Of a stretch of 64,000 bases of DNA, positions 1 to 11,465 are shown in pieces. Position 1 is the stretch's first letter. Each line of letters opens with the position of its first letter. A program made the translations under genes and the position numbers. Origin of the DNA: Pollenia angustigena (Eukaryota > Arthropoda > Insecta > Diptera > Polleniidae); assembly GCA_930367215.1 (NCBI GenBank), contig OV884057.1:207131621-207195620 (forward strand), read 5' to 3'. Below the pieces are notes generated by a model. That model was not told where the DNA came from. It saw nothing but the letters and a program-made list of their open reading frames with translations, and did no database searches.

Positions 1-605
1 TTTATTCTATGTTTAATGCTCTCTTATAACTAAATCTAATAATCGTAATGACCTACAAAACCACACGTTGGTTTGGGAATTATGCGTTTGTGCTGAGGCA
101 GGATTTAGGTTGTTATTTTTGTTACGAGTTTTTTTGGTAGTGGTGTTGGTTTTATTAGTTTTGTTGGTATTTGTGAGTTAAATCATTTAATTTGCTGTAA
201 TAAATAGCTTCAATATTTTATGAAATTTAATTAAATAACAAACACTTTAACAGCCGGAAAATGTTTACAAGCCTTTTGAATAATTGTTTTCTGTTTTTGA
301 AAATTATATTATTTAGTCATAAAAAAACACAAGCACACAAAATTAAGCTTTTTTCTGTGGTCTGAAGAATCTCAGTCCATTTGAATACTCATGGGACTAA
401 GGTTTAATTCTTTTACTCTACTTTTTTGGAGTTGAACTGAGTTCTCGGCATATACCGTTATATAGAAAATTGAGGACGATGCACTAGATAATTTTCTATA
501 ATTCTTATTACTCGAGTTTAACTTTAATAACTTAGTACAATTAAAAAAAAATCTGGACTTAAAAGATCTTAAAACAACATATGTTTTTACTTGTTATTGT
601 CATGC
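1..605. other. AT-rich stretch, nothing recognised
   Basis: The stretch holds homopolymer runs and no convincing reading frame, RNA gene or repeat with clear ends. It is unassigned. Confidence 0.5.
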
Positions 606-666
606 CTTAAGCGGCTCATACACTTGCAATAAAATTGTTGTTCGGCAAGTGTATGGGCCGCTTAAG
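606..666. repeat. 22-bp arm hairpin
   Basis: Left arm 606-627 (cttaagcggctcatacacttgc) pairs with right arm 645-666 with a single mismatch across a 17-nt loop. The loop itself can pair further (caat...attg). The arms are more GC-rich than the surroundings. It could be a very short palindromic MITE or a transposon-end relic, and no target duplication is evident. Confidence 0.7.
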
Positions 667-1124
667 AGTCTCTGAGCTTGTAAGAAAGTTTTGGAAAAAA
701 ACATATTTTTTTTTTAAAATTGTTTTTTCTTAAAAAATTAATAAAAAAAAATTCAGTATTAACTAAATCCTTGATTTTATACCGACATGTGTTTAATATA
801 AAATGAGCCATATTTCGTTTAAATAGATGGTATAGTTTTGACTTATTAACAATACTGGCAGTATCTCTTTGTACAAAAATTTTAAAACTTATAAGTGACT
901 GTCTTGCATATCGATTATTTAGAACTTTTTGTGTAAGGTTTTCTCGAGTAATAGCATTTTATTTGATGCTAGCTCCTTAATTTTCATTCTAACGATATAT
1001 CCCGAAAATCTTGGTCAATTAAACCTCAGTACTGTATGTATCCAACATGACTGAGAAACGTCAGACTACAAAACTCATGGCAACGAATGTAATTATTTTA
1101 CTTAAATTTCTTTAAAAAAAAACT
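667..1124. other. AT-rich stretch, nothing recognised
   Basis: Poly-A/T runs followed by unassigned sequence lead into the minisatellite array. No gene or repeat boundary could be supported. Confidence 0.45.
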
Positions 1125-2131
1125 TTATAGGAAATTTTGGAAAAATTAGCTTCGTATAGTAATATTCGCCAAAATTGACTTTTTATAGGAAATTTTACAA
1201 AAATTTCTTTTTATAGGAAATTTTGCCAAAATTTGCTTTTATATATAGAAAATTTTGCCAAAATTTGCTGTTTATAGGAAATTTTTACAGAACTTACTGT
1301 TTATAGGCAATTTTGCCAAAATTTACTGTTTATAGGAAATAAAGCTAAAATTTTCTATTTATGGGAAATTTTGCTAAAAATTGCTTTTGATAGGAAACTT
1401 ACCAAAATTTGCTTTTTATAGGATATTAATCAAAATTTTCTTTTTATAGGAAACTTGGTGCAAATTTGCTTTTTATATGAAATTCACCCTAAATTTGCTT
1501 TTGATAGAAAATTTGCTTTTAATAAAAAAATTTTACAAAAATATCTTTTTAAAGGAAATTTGGCCAAAATTTGCTCTTAATAGGAAATTTAGCCATAATT
1601 TGCTATTAATAGGAAATTTTCCCAAAACTTGCTGTTTATAGGAAATTTTGCCAAAATTTGTTGTTTATAGGAAATTTTGGCAAAATTTACTGTTTATAGG
1701 AAAGTAAGCTAAAATTTTCTATTTATGGGAAATTTTGCCAAAAATTGCTTTTGATAGGAAACTTACCAAAATTTGCTTTTTATAGGATATTAATCAAAAT
1801 TTTCTTTTTATAGGAAATTTGGTCCAAATTTGCTTTTTATATGAAATTCACCCAAAATTTGCTTTTGATAGAAAATTTGCCCTAAATTTGCTTTTAATAA
1901 AAAAATTTTACAAAAATATCTTTTTAAAGGAAATTTTGCGAAAATTTGCTCTTAATAGGAAATTTTGCCATAATTTGCTATTAATAGGAAATTTTGCCAA
2001 AACTTGCTGTTTCTAGAAAATTTTGACAAAATTTCTTGTTTATAGGAAATTTTGCCAAAATTGGCTGTTTATAGGAAATTTTGCCAAAATTGGCTATTTA
2101 TAGGAAATTTTACTAAAATGTTCTCTTTAAA
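1125..2131 (+). repeat. Minisatellite array, ~26-30 bp units
   Basis: Roughly 35 degenerate units follow the pattern ttttataggaaattttgcc + aaaatttgc. A higher-order duplication is visible. The block beginning near 1325 recurs near 1689 (offset 364 bp), and the offset rises to 376 bp after a small insertion of 'ccctaaatttgc' type sequence near 1880. The same unit recurs at 3.6, 5.1-6.8, 21.1, 22.1, 26.2, 28.0-28.9 and 29.6 kb. Short reading frames here are repeat artefacts. Confidence 0.9.
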
Positions 2132-3594
2132 GCCTTAGTACTCTGCTAAGATTTGTAAAAAATGTTGAGCAACATTGATTATTTCAAACGAAAATTTCGA
2201 CATGTATCAATATTATCTATCTCGTGGTTTTGCAAAACTTAACGTTTTTATAATTTATTTGCAAAGGTAAACAAAACCAAAACAAGAATTGCAGAGCACA
2301 TGCAACTGAGTACCTCTTCCAAATATTTTCAACTCTCTCTTACCCTTAAACTCAAGACTTGCTGCAACAAAAATTGCAAGTCTGGACGATGACAAACTTT
2401 AAAGAAATGATTTGGTGTTGCGAAACAATATGAACTGCACTTGCTTTGCAAGGAAAACAAAAATGTTGCGTGAAACATTTAGCATGATTTTAACAATATT
2501 AATTGAGTAAAATTATAACAATATTAGTAGAGTTAAGCCTAGTACTCTGTTCAAATTTGTGAATAATGTTGAGCAACATTTATTATTTCACACGAAAATA
2601 TTGACATCGCACCTGTTCATCAAAAGTAACACAACTCAAAATTTACAAGTTTTCAGTAGAGGCAAAAAACTAATTCCGCCAATATGATGGAATTATTGTT
2701 ATAAACAAATATAATGTTATAAAGGAAACTCACTAATATTTCAATAAAATCACAAAATTTATTTCTCTTCTTCCTTTTTCCGAAATTATTACGGATTTTT
2801 GATTTAATACAGTTTTCATGAAATTTGTTGATCTACATGTCAATATTATTTCAAGTTATGCTTATCACAACCCAAAATCAACAGCTATTGATAAACAGAT
2901 TTTTAACATGAAAACAATCACAACTCGAATTAATACAGTTTCGCTGATTCATTTGAGCACCATAACCCTTGAACACTTAAACGCAACTAAAATTACAACT
3001 CTTTAATTGAATCAAAACAAACAATATGAGTACGCAAAGAAAGACATAAAGGCATTTCTCTCATGAAATATTACAAATAGAATACCAAAAATTTTACAGT
3101 CGTTAGATATGGTAATCATACACTGTTTCCTTCAAAAAAGTGGAAAATAGAATTTTTTGAGTTGTGTTACTTTTGATGAACAGGTGCGACATGTATCAAT
3201 GTTACCTATCTTGCGAGTTTGTACAATTTGACGTTTTATTCCTGCAAAGTATGCGACACTGTTTTGCGTATGTAAACAAAGCCCACATGTATTTTACTAA
3301 AATTAATTTTTTTTAATTAAAAACAAAGTAAATATGGACAAAAAACTGTTACGGTTGTGTCATATGAATTTTTTATTTCTTATTCAATAATTAGTTCCAA
3401 AATTCCACGTGAAATAAGTGCAGCTCACATTATTTCGCAGTTGTAAAAAAATGTTGCCAGAAACATTTCGGAACTTTTCCACAAAATAAACAGAGTACAA
3501 TTCTATCAACATTATTTTATAGATATTCCGCGCAAGTTTTTTTCATATGCGTTTTGACAGCATTTCACGTGAAATGTTGAACAGAGTACCAGGC
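2132..3594. mobile_element. Tandem pair of 'gcctagtactctgttcaa' inverted-repeat elements
   Basis: Two related copies lie head to tail. The first (2132-2536) starts gccttagtactctg and has lost its right end. The second (2537-3594) has both ends: left gcctagtactctgttcaa, right the inverse (acagagtaccaggc). Both share internal blocks such as atgttgagcaacatt and gacatgtatcaat. The composite sits inside the minisatellite, with tttaaa on the left and tttata on the right where one unit was split. There is no coding capacity, so it is a non-autonomous DNA element of unknown superfamily. Confidence 0.7.
2608..3188. mobile_element. 580-bp element with 34-bp perfect terminal inverted repeats
   Basis: The left end begins cgcacctgttcatcaaaagt and its first 34 bp are exactly inverted at the right end (3155-3188). 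It is inserted into the second 'gcctagtactctg' element, and the first copy of that element (2198-2210) shows the uninterrupted site gacatgtatc. The flanking repeat is acat (4 bp), or gacat (5 bp) if the last base is counted as target. The interior is AT-rich. A 62-codon frame at 2818-3006 resembles nothing I know. Confidence 0.85.
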
Positions 3595-3990
3595 TTTATA
3601 AGTAAATTTCACCAATATTTTCTTTTTTAAGGAAATTTTGCCAAAATATAGGATAAATAGGACATTTTACCAAAATATTCTTTTTTATTCGCAAGTTTCA
3701 CCAACATTTTCTTTTTTAAGGAAATTTTGTCAAAAACTTATTCTTTAGTATATTTTGCGAAAAATTTGTTTAAAGAAATTTTTATACGGAATCTTGCCCA
3801 AATGTGTTGTTTATAGGAAATTTTGCCAAAATGTTCTTTTTATAGGAAAATTTCCCAAAATTTTCTTATTATGAGAAATTTTGAAAAAATTAACTTTTTA
3901 TGCGAAATTATGCAAAAAGTAGCCATTTTAGGGAATATGTGCCAAAATTCGGCTTTTTTAGGAAGTTTTTCAATAATTTTCTTTAAATAG
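3595..3990 (+). repeat. Minisatellite array, continuation
   Basis: This is the same ttttataggaaattttgcc-type unit as at 1.1 kb, more decayed, resuming immediately after the nested insertions. The two blocks were probably one array before the insertions. Confidence 0.8.
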
Positions 3991-4963
3991 AAAACTTAAA
4001 AATAGTACAATTAGCTGTTTTCAGAAAAAATAAAAAAAAACGGATTGTTTGTATAAACTAAATTCGAAACCCGATTTATAAAAAAAATAATTTTTTTTCC
4101 TTATTTGAAATCATCAAATATTTACGAAAAACAAAAAACTTTAAATAAACTTATGATGTGGTATACTTTCGCAATAATATTTGCCTTATTTTGTTCCTCG
4201 AACTTTTTTATTTCATGTTCTTATTTGAATATTTGCAAATTAAGTAAAATTTATGTAATTTTATAATGCGATAAATTAAAAAAAAAATTACATATTATTA
4301 AAACAAATTGAGTGTTTATTGTAAATTTATGGGTGTGTTGAAAAAATTCCTCATTTTGTATAAATCATTGAAAATTAAATATTTTTTCGCTTTTCGTGCT
4401 GAATACGATTATAAACATGATTGTGGCAAATTCGAAATTTGTATCTGTGTTAACTAAATAAAACTTATACAAATACGATTTTTAGTCCTTCATATACACA
4501 CAAACGCTTGTATTCGTATATAAAGCGACGCAATATGTCGGTAACAACTTTACAAACCATTAAGGAAAATTTATAACCCTAATTATGAAACATACTGCTG
4601 GTATTAAAAAATAACACACAAGAAACAGAAAATAAATATAAATTTATATTTTATGCTAAATGCGGTATAAAACAACTTCAAAAGTTTGTCGACTAAAAGT
4701 CACGAAAAAGAAAACTTTATGAGAGTACTAAATAAACTTAGAAAACATTTTACCATTAAAACTAATTAGAACCAACAAATCCAATGAAGCTGAATCAGCG
4801 AAGCTAATTAGAAAACGAGGTAATTTAATAAATATCTAGATTTTGGTTTTAAGGAATTTAGTTTTACGAAGAATGACATTGAAAGAATTAATTAATGAAA
4901 ATTTTGGTTACTAACTTTATTCACAAAATTGCTACCTCAGTTTTCGATAGTTAGCTAATTAAA
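3991..4963. other. AT-rich stretch, nothing recognised
   Basis: The stretch holds A/T runs and unique-looking sequence. There is no reading frame over 60 codons and no repeat with ends. Confidence 0.45.
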
Positions 4964-5085
4964 GGCGCTGCGAAATATGGCCTCGCCATAAAAATAAAAT
5001 GAAATATGACTTTTATTTTGGGGGTAATTGTTCATTATACAAATTTACCTCAAAATTTTTACCCCAAATAAAATTTTCGGAAAAT
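4964..5085 (+). mobile_element. Single terminus of the foldback-like family
   Basis: It starts ggcgctgcgaaatatggcc, the same terminus as the complete element at 39381. Similar subterminal words follow (aaaataaaatgaaatatgac, then blocks with gggg or cccc). No matching right end was found before the minisatellite begins, so this is a truncated or solo end. The ctaatta word flanks it on both sides (just before 4964 and near 5098) but this is not proof of a target duplication. Confidence 0.6.
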
Positions 5086-5094
5086 TTTTTATAA

Positions 5095-6800
5095 AAGGCT
5101 AATTATGGAAAAGTTTACTATTAAAAGTAAATTTGGCAAAGTTTCCTATAATAAGCAAATTTTGGCAAAGTTTCCAACAAAAAGCAAATTTTGGCAAAGT
5201 TTCTTATAAAAAACAAATTTTGCCAAAATTTGTTATAAAAAGAGTTCCTATAATAATACAATTTTGGCAAAATGTCCTATAAAAGCAAATTTGACAAAAT
5301 ATACTATAAAAAGGAAATTTGACAAAATTTACTATCGAAAGCAAATTTGACAAAATTTACTATGAAAAGCAAATTTGACAAAATTTTACTATAAAAACCA
5401 AATTTGACTATATTAACTATAAAAAGCAAATCTGACAAAATTTACAATAAAAAGCAAATTTGACAAAATTAGCTATAAAAAGCCAATTTTTCCAAAATTT
5501 ACTATAAAAAGCATATTTGACAAAATTTACTATAAAAAGCAAATTTGACAATATTTTCTATAAAAAGCTAAATATACTATAAAAACCAAATTTGACTATA
5601 TTAACTATAAAAACCAAATTTGACTATATTAACTATAAAAAGCAAATCTGACAAAATTTACAATAAAAAGCAAATTTGACAACTTAACTATAAAAAGCAA
5701 CTTTTGGCAAAATTTACTATAAAAAGCAAATTTGAAAAAATTTACTTTAAAAAGCTAATTTGACAAAATTTACTATAAAAAGCATATTTGACAAAATTTA
5801 CTATAAAAAGCAAATTTTACAAAATTTACTATGGAAAGCAAATTTGACAAAATTTACTATAAAAAGCATATGTGACAAAATTTACTATAAAAAGCAAATT
5901 TGACAAAAATTTACTATAAAAAGCAAAATATAATATAAAAACCAAATTTGACTATACATATTAACTATAAAAAGCAAATCTGACAAAATTTTGAATAAAA
6001 AGCAAATTTGACAAAATTTACTATGGAAAGCAAATTTGACAAAATATACTATAAAAAGCAAATTTGACAAAATTCACTATAAAAAGCAAATTTAACAAAA
6101 TTTACTATGAAAAGCATATTTGACAAAATTTGCTATAAAAAGCAAATTTTACTATAAAAAGCAAATTTGAAAAAATTTACTTTAAAAAGCTTATTTGACA
6201 AAATTTACTATAAAAAGCATATTTGACAAAATTTACTATAAAAAGCAAATTTTACAAAATTTACTATGGAAAGCAAATTTGACAAATTTACTATAAAAAG
6301 CAAATTTGACAAATTTACTATAAAAAGCAAATTTGACAAATTTACTATAAAAAGCAAATTTGACAAATTTACTATAAAAAGCAAATTTGACAAATTTACT
6401 ATAAAAAGCAAATTTGACAAATTAACTATAAAAAGCAAATTTGACAAATTTACTATAAAAAGCAAATTTGACAAATTTACTATAAAAAGCAAATTTGACA
6501 AATTTACTATAAAAAGCAAATTTGACAAATTTACTATAAAAAGCAAATTTGACAAATTTACTATAAAAAGCAAATTTGACAAATTTACTATAAAAAGCAA
6601 ATTTGACAAATTTACTATAAAAAGCAAATTTGACAAAATTTACAATAAAATGCAAATTTTTCAAAATTTACTATAAAAAGCAAATATTACAAATTTTACT
6701 ATTAAATGCAAATTTAACAAAATTTACTATTAAAAGCAAATTTGACAAAATTTACTATAAAATGCTACTTTTAAAAAAATTTCCTATAAAAGGGAAATTT
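5095..6800 (-). repeat. Minisatellite array, inverted; 27-bp homogenised core
   Basis: This is the reverse complement of the unit at 1.1 kb, reading aaaaagcaaatttgacaaa + tttactat. Flanking units vary between 26 and 30 bp, but about 6283-6645 holds roughly 14 almost identical 27-bp units. Because 27 is divisible by three, reading frames of 80-142 codons open on both strands with a 9-residue periodicity. These are not genes. Confidence 0.92.
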
Positions 6801-7127
6801 TGGTTGTTGCTTTCAACAGAAATGTGTATTCACTTTTTTAATTTTTAACGCTGCATATCTTGTGGCGTTGAAAATTTTAAAACTCAATATGAATTTATGT
6901 AAAAAGCAACAACGATTTTGTTGGTGCTTTCAATGTAATTTTTGGCGTTGCGTTGCGTCTTAAAGAATAAGTGCCTTAATAAAATTTCACTTGCTTATGA
7001 CAACTGTGCGTACGAGTAGCACGTGTGTATTTATAAATCAAATAATGATCATACGCCCAATAAACTTAATATTAACGAAAATGCAATATTGAACATAACC
7101 CAGCGGTAACTAGAATGAGTAAAGAGG
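6801..7127. other. Unassigned AT-rich stretch
   Basis: No gene or repeat with clear ends was seen. Confidence 0.4.
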
Positions 7128-7490
7128 CCTAATAGAAGGCCTTATTTAGCAGTCACAAGCAGTCAGAAGCCCTTCTCGCCGCATTCCATACTTATTTTTT
7201 TTTACACAGGTTGTCATTGGGCGCAAGGCCTTCCACACTTCCTTTAAAAACAACTTCGATCCCTTCCCAAAGAAGGGAGTAAGGAAGGTCACTAAAAATA
7301 AAAATTAAATAAAACTGAACACCTTCCTTTCTCCGTTCTCAAAGAAGGGAGTAGCGAATGTGTACTGAATATTTCAGAAGGTCTTTTAAAAAGAAGTTGA
7401 TACCTTCTAGAAGGCATACTTCTGAAGGCAGGATATCATGCGAAGCGAATCTTTTAGAAAGGAGTATAGAGGCCTTAAAAAAGGCCTACC
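7128..7490. repeat. Cluster of short direct and inverted words (aaggcct, agaagggag)
   Basis: Aaggcct/aggcctt words occur at both ends (7134 and 7480), and repeats of the ccttc/gaagg type (aaagaagggagta twice, ccttctagaaggcatacttctgaagg) fill the interior. It may be a MITE built from short palindromes, but clean termini could not be fixed. Confidence 0.4.
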
Positions 7491-9307
7491 ATGATAAAAC
7501 AATGTTGGTTTATTCATATCTACAAATTCACTTTTGAGAATAGTACTCTTTTACAAGTTCACAAGTAATGCAGTTACTTAATATTTCTTGTCACAAATAA
7601 GCCCTACAAGTGCATTAAAGAAGAGAATACAAAACAAATCTAAACAAATATTTCTCTACGTTCATTATTGTTTTGTTCGTTAAACTAAAAGTTTAAGTTT
7701 CTTTGCAAAATACTTCTCTTCAAAAAATTTTAATGCATTTATGCATAGAGAAACTATTAAAATTAATTATTGCAGATGTTACTTTTTCCATTTTTTAAAA
7801 TATATTTTGCCACGTACAGGAAAAGACTAGAAAAAACATATGTATTAAAATTGTTGTTTTATTTTTTTTTTTTTTTTGGTTTTATAGAAAAATCAATAAA
7901 AATCTAAATAACAAAATACTTGAGAGTATAATGAATAAACTAAAGTCCTCAGGGCTGGACATAAGTTTTAATAAAAAAAAATTTATTATTTACTTACAGA
8001 TATAAGCAGATGAGAACAGTGGAAGATAAAAGTTTACTTACAAATTAAAATTTAATTTTTGACGCTAACAAAAGTAAGTTTTTTTTGAAAAGTTTATTAT
8101 CGAAAGATATTTTGTAGAAAATATATAATTTTTAAGGATATGTATGTTTTCAAAACATTAACTCTAGAAATTATTTGTTATCGAAATATGTTGTGTAGAA
8201 AATATATGTCAACGAAAGATTTTCGACAGAAAATATATATGATATCGAAGATGGCTCTATTGAAGGTACCTGTTATCGATGGACTTTTTATAGAAAACTC
8301 GTGTTACCAATAGAGTTGTAAAACAAAACTTCGAAATTGTTTCTATAGCAGGTATAAATATGTGACCTTAATACTTTTTGGAACTTGAAATAGCGAGGTA
8401 ACCTGAATAGTATGACATTTATAGCCTGACATGTTATGCCTATTTTTAGTGCAAATAAACACAAAATATTTTTCTACATTTTGCGGCGAAATAAACTGAA
8501 AATTATTTGTTCATTTTACCACATCACATTAAATTATATTACGTTTTATATTATTTAGATAAAAGAGAAATAAACACACACACACATCTTTAAAACAAAT
8601 ATTTAGTAGATAATTTTGTTCGAGTAAATGTGCCACAAAGCATCCTTCATTAGAGCTGGAGGGAGGATAAATGCTATTTCGCATTTTATCAAGCCCAAAA
8701 TTTTGTATTTGATATAAAAGCAACTACACATACACGAATGTATATGTATGTATACATTAAGTTTATGATTATACGTGAGCAAACTTAAGAACCATTTACG
8801 TTTTTTATAGCCACCATCATAAAAAAGGGTGTATACTTGGATTATCTTGGGGAGATATGTGCGTTTGTAAAGGATGTATTTTTATTTAATAGCCTTAAAG
8901 CCATTTTGTATCAAACTACTCTTTAAAAGAACCGATGAATACTGAAAAAGTAGCAGATTTTTCTAGCTACAATAAGTATTTTGTTTAATAATTGTTAGAT
9001 ATTTTTAAAGTGTTGGCTTTTAACATCTTTTTAATTGTTATTTTTGTAAGTAAAACTGTTAACTTTAGATCAATATATTAACTTATTGAAGATTTGTAGC
9101 AATAAAACAAATTTTCAAAGTATAGAGAAAACTTTTTATTACTCGTCTGGCATAAATCTTTCTCACATTTGTATTCTACACTTGTCTTTGTACACAATTT
9201 TTGGTTTGGTCCCTGTGCTGTGGTAGTGAATTGTGAATGAATGAGTTTCAACAGCAGTTTCCAAAATAAAAAAAAATGAGCTCTTTAACTTTATATGTTA
9301 TTCGTTA
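7491..9307. other. AT-rich stretch with decayed repeats
   Basis: A degenerate repeat of the type 'atcgaaagatattttgtagaaaatatat' appears three to four times at about 8095-8295. A short (ca)n tract lies near 8577. A 'gggtgtatac' word near 8828 resembles the ends of the fly ataccctccacc repeat. Nothing else was recognised. Confidence 0.4.
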
Positions 9308-9312
9308 TTAAA

Positions 9313-9656
9313 GGCTAGATTACACTATCCCACAAGTCTTAGGTATTATATAATACTTTGTGAGATAGAAATCTAATGAGTTTTGTTGCGAATGTCAAAA
9401 AATTTAATTTAACATGACAGTTTGTGTTCACACCATCACGCAAATTATAAACACTCACGCATGAAATAAAATGCAACCCTGGTCCAATGAAAAGTATAAT
9501 TGCTTAGAAATTTTTCAAAAAACGATGAAGTCGTATGGGATGTGAAACTATTTTTCATAATACTTGTCCTTTTCATGCATTCACACTATCAGACTTTTAC
9601 ATATTACTTGGGTTTTTGACATGTATTAATGCAAAGTATTATAGTGTAAACAAGCC
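9313..9656. mobile_element. 344-bp MITE, TIR ggctagattacactat, TSD ttaaa
   Basis: The left end ggctagattacactat (9313) matches the inverse of the right end atagtgtaaacaagcc (to 9656) at about 14 of 16 positions. The element is flanked by the direct repeat ttaaa (9308-9312 and 9657-9661). The TTAA contained in that repeat would fit a piggyBac-type target, but the 5-bp reading fits the ends better. It has no coding content. Confidence 0.75.
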
Positions 9657-9691
9657 TTAAATAAACACGAAATAAATAGGTTTTTTCTTAT

Positions 9692-9936
9692 CGGGCATGT
9701 TCTGACAATCTCAAAACGCTTAGAATTGGCGATTCTGACTTAAAATTGCATATTAGGTGTTCTGTAAATCGGAATAGCAAAAAGTTTGGCGACTTCAAAT
9801 TGCAAAAGAGAACTAGAATATTTGTAAAAAAAAAAAAAACTATGGCATATCGCAAGCTAAACGCACGAGAAAGAACACCATAAAATAAATCTGGCGTTTT
9901 GCGATTTCATCTCGTGCGATTGTCAGAACATGTCCG
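9692..9936. mobile_element. 245-bp MITE, 19-bp TIR cgggcatgttctgacaatc
   Basis: The terminal inverted repeat is 9692-9710 versus 9918-9936 with one mismatch. Tat flanks both sides, compatible with a 3-bp target duplication as made by PIF/Harbinger-like transposases. There is no coding content. Confidence 0.75.
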
Positions 9937-10395
9937 TATGTTAATTATTAAAGGTTGCACGAATTTTCTACGAAAGTGTTATCTGTCAAACGAACTCTGG
10001 AAAATCATCCTCAATTAATAGACGCTTGAAAAACGCTCCCAAACTATCAAAATTAGCTTAGAAAATGAGTCATCGATTTTGGCAACTAATAGAATACTTT
10101 GTGATTTATATAGTGCACATAATCGCCCACCTGAGCTAGTCATCCGTTCAACTGTCGATACTCTCAAAATGATGAAGTAGCACAACACTCAAAAAAGAAA
10201 GTGTGGAAAAATCTAACATTTATAAATTGTTTATAGTAAGTTTTGCGCAAATATGTATTTACCTTGGCCTATATCCCAATAATATTGAATTAGTATAGGA
10301 ATAATAGCCACGAGAATTACCGAACGTGCTTTTTCGTCGAATGGGCTGTAGAGCAGTTGAAAACTGCCCTGATGTTTTATAAGATAGTTGTGTTT
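9937..10395. other. Unassigned stretch
   Basis: No gene or bounded repeat was recognised. A 60-codon minus-strand frame near 10231-10413 has no recognisable motif. Confidence 0.4.
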
Positions 10396-10884
10396 ACACG
10401 TAGAGAAAAACATGGTTAAATATGGGCACCTCCAACCAAACTTTTGTCAAAAAAAATTTTAAACATATTATGGTTAATATAACCATATAATTGTCAGCAA
10501 CTAACATATTAAGGTTAAATTAGTCCTTCGTCAAAAACCCACAACCATATTATGGTTGCCTCCAAAAATTGTATGGTTAAATATGATAATAATTTGTTTT
10601 TAAATTTACAATAGTAGTATCCTCTTTTCCAAGAGCAACAAACTTTGGTTGAAAACCAACCATGCTATTGTAAGTGTTTAACATTTTTTTTTTATTATTG
10701 AACATAACATGTTTGGAGGCAACAACTATATAGTTGGGGCTTCTTGATGGAGGCCTAATTTAATAATAATATGGTTATCGCAGGAAATAATATGGTTATA
10801 TTAAACATAATATGTTTAAAATTTTCTTTAAAAATAGTTTGGTTGGAGGTGACCATATTTAAACATATTTTTTCTCTGGGTGTA
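10396..10884. mobile_element. ~490-bp MITE with ~85-bp imperfect TIRs
   Basis: The left end reads agagaaaaacatggttaaat, then gcacctccaaccaaact, then attttaaacatattatggtt. The inverse of the right end gives the same series (agagaaaaaatatgtttaaa, tcacctccaaccaaact, and so on). The middle also carries internal copies of attatggtt. A related, shorter copy lies at 42073-42232. It has no coding content. Confidence 0.8.
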
Positions 10885-11433
10885 GGGATAAGGTTTATTT
10901 CAGTTTAGCGTAAGTTTATTAATAAACCAAATTTCCGCATCTGAAGTGAGACGAATCTACAATAAACTTTACAGCCAACTTTTCGTCCAGAAAAATTAAC
11001 CAGTAGCGTGTATATCGCTTATTTTTCCACAAATTTAACCGGAGCTCTCATTACAGTCAATGATTTTTTATTTAAAAATGTGGATGACATCGATAAAGAC
11101 GAGATGTAGTAACAAGAAGGGATGTAACGACACGCCTTTTTGGCGATACGACACCGACATTCAAAAGGAAATAACGGCGATACCGATACCGATACTGATA
11201 CGAATATTGAGTTTGAATTCAAGTAAAAATTAATAAAACTCAAGTATAGTAATGTTTTCTACAATGCAAAATAACAGCGCATATAAATACTTGAAATTGA
11301 TTTTACTTGGGTTTCAAACAACCCTTCACATACTATTAAAAATCCCAAATCTTATATACGGGAGCCTCATTTTAGTGTGGTCAGGTGAAATAATAGCCTG
11401 ATTTTGAACATTATTAACATTAAATGCTTCTTG
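10885..11433. other. Unassigned stretch with a short hexanucleotide run
   Basis: About 11169-11203 carries a few copies of cgatac/cgatactgat. This opens a low-complexity minus frame (Ser-Val repeats) that I do not regard as a gene. Confidence 0.4.

Positions 11434-11460
<27 letters not shown>
11434..11460. repeat. (TA)n microsatellite at the 3' end of the RTE copy
   Basis: About 13 TA units lie just beyond the minus-strand RTE 3' region. RTE-clade elements commonly end in short tandem repeats, so this may be the element's own tail and not an independent microsatellite. Confidence 0.85.

Positions 11461-11465
<5 letters not shown>

Noticed and set aside
6208..6676. Long overlapping reading frames on both strands (up to 142 codons) with a 9-residue repeat
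   Set aside because: They are produced by a 27-bp tandem repeat whose length is divisible by three; frames open on both strands and in several phases, with no start context or conservation.
5095..6800. CRISPR-like look of regularly spaced repeats
   Set aside because: There are no unique spacers: the whole unit repeats, in AT-rich eukaryotic DNA, with no cas genes.
9308..9661. piggyBac MITE because of TTAA at both ends
   Set aside because: The flanks share five bases (ttaaa) and the ends fit better one base inward; ends do not begin with CCY as usual in piggyBac. Left as an unclassified MITE.
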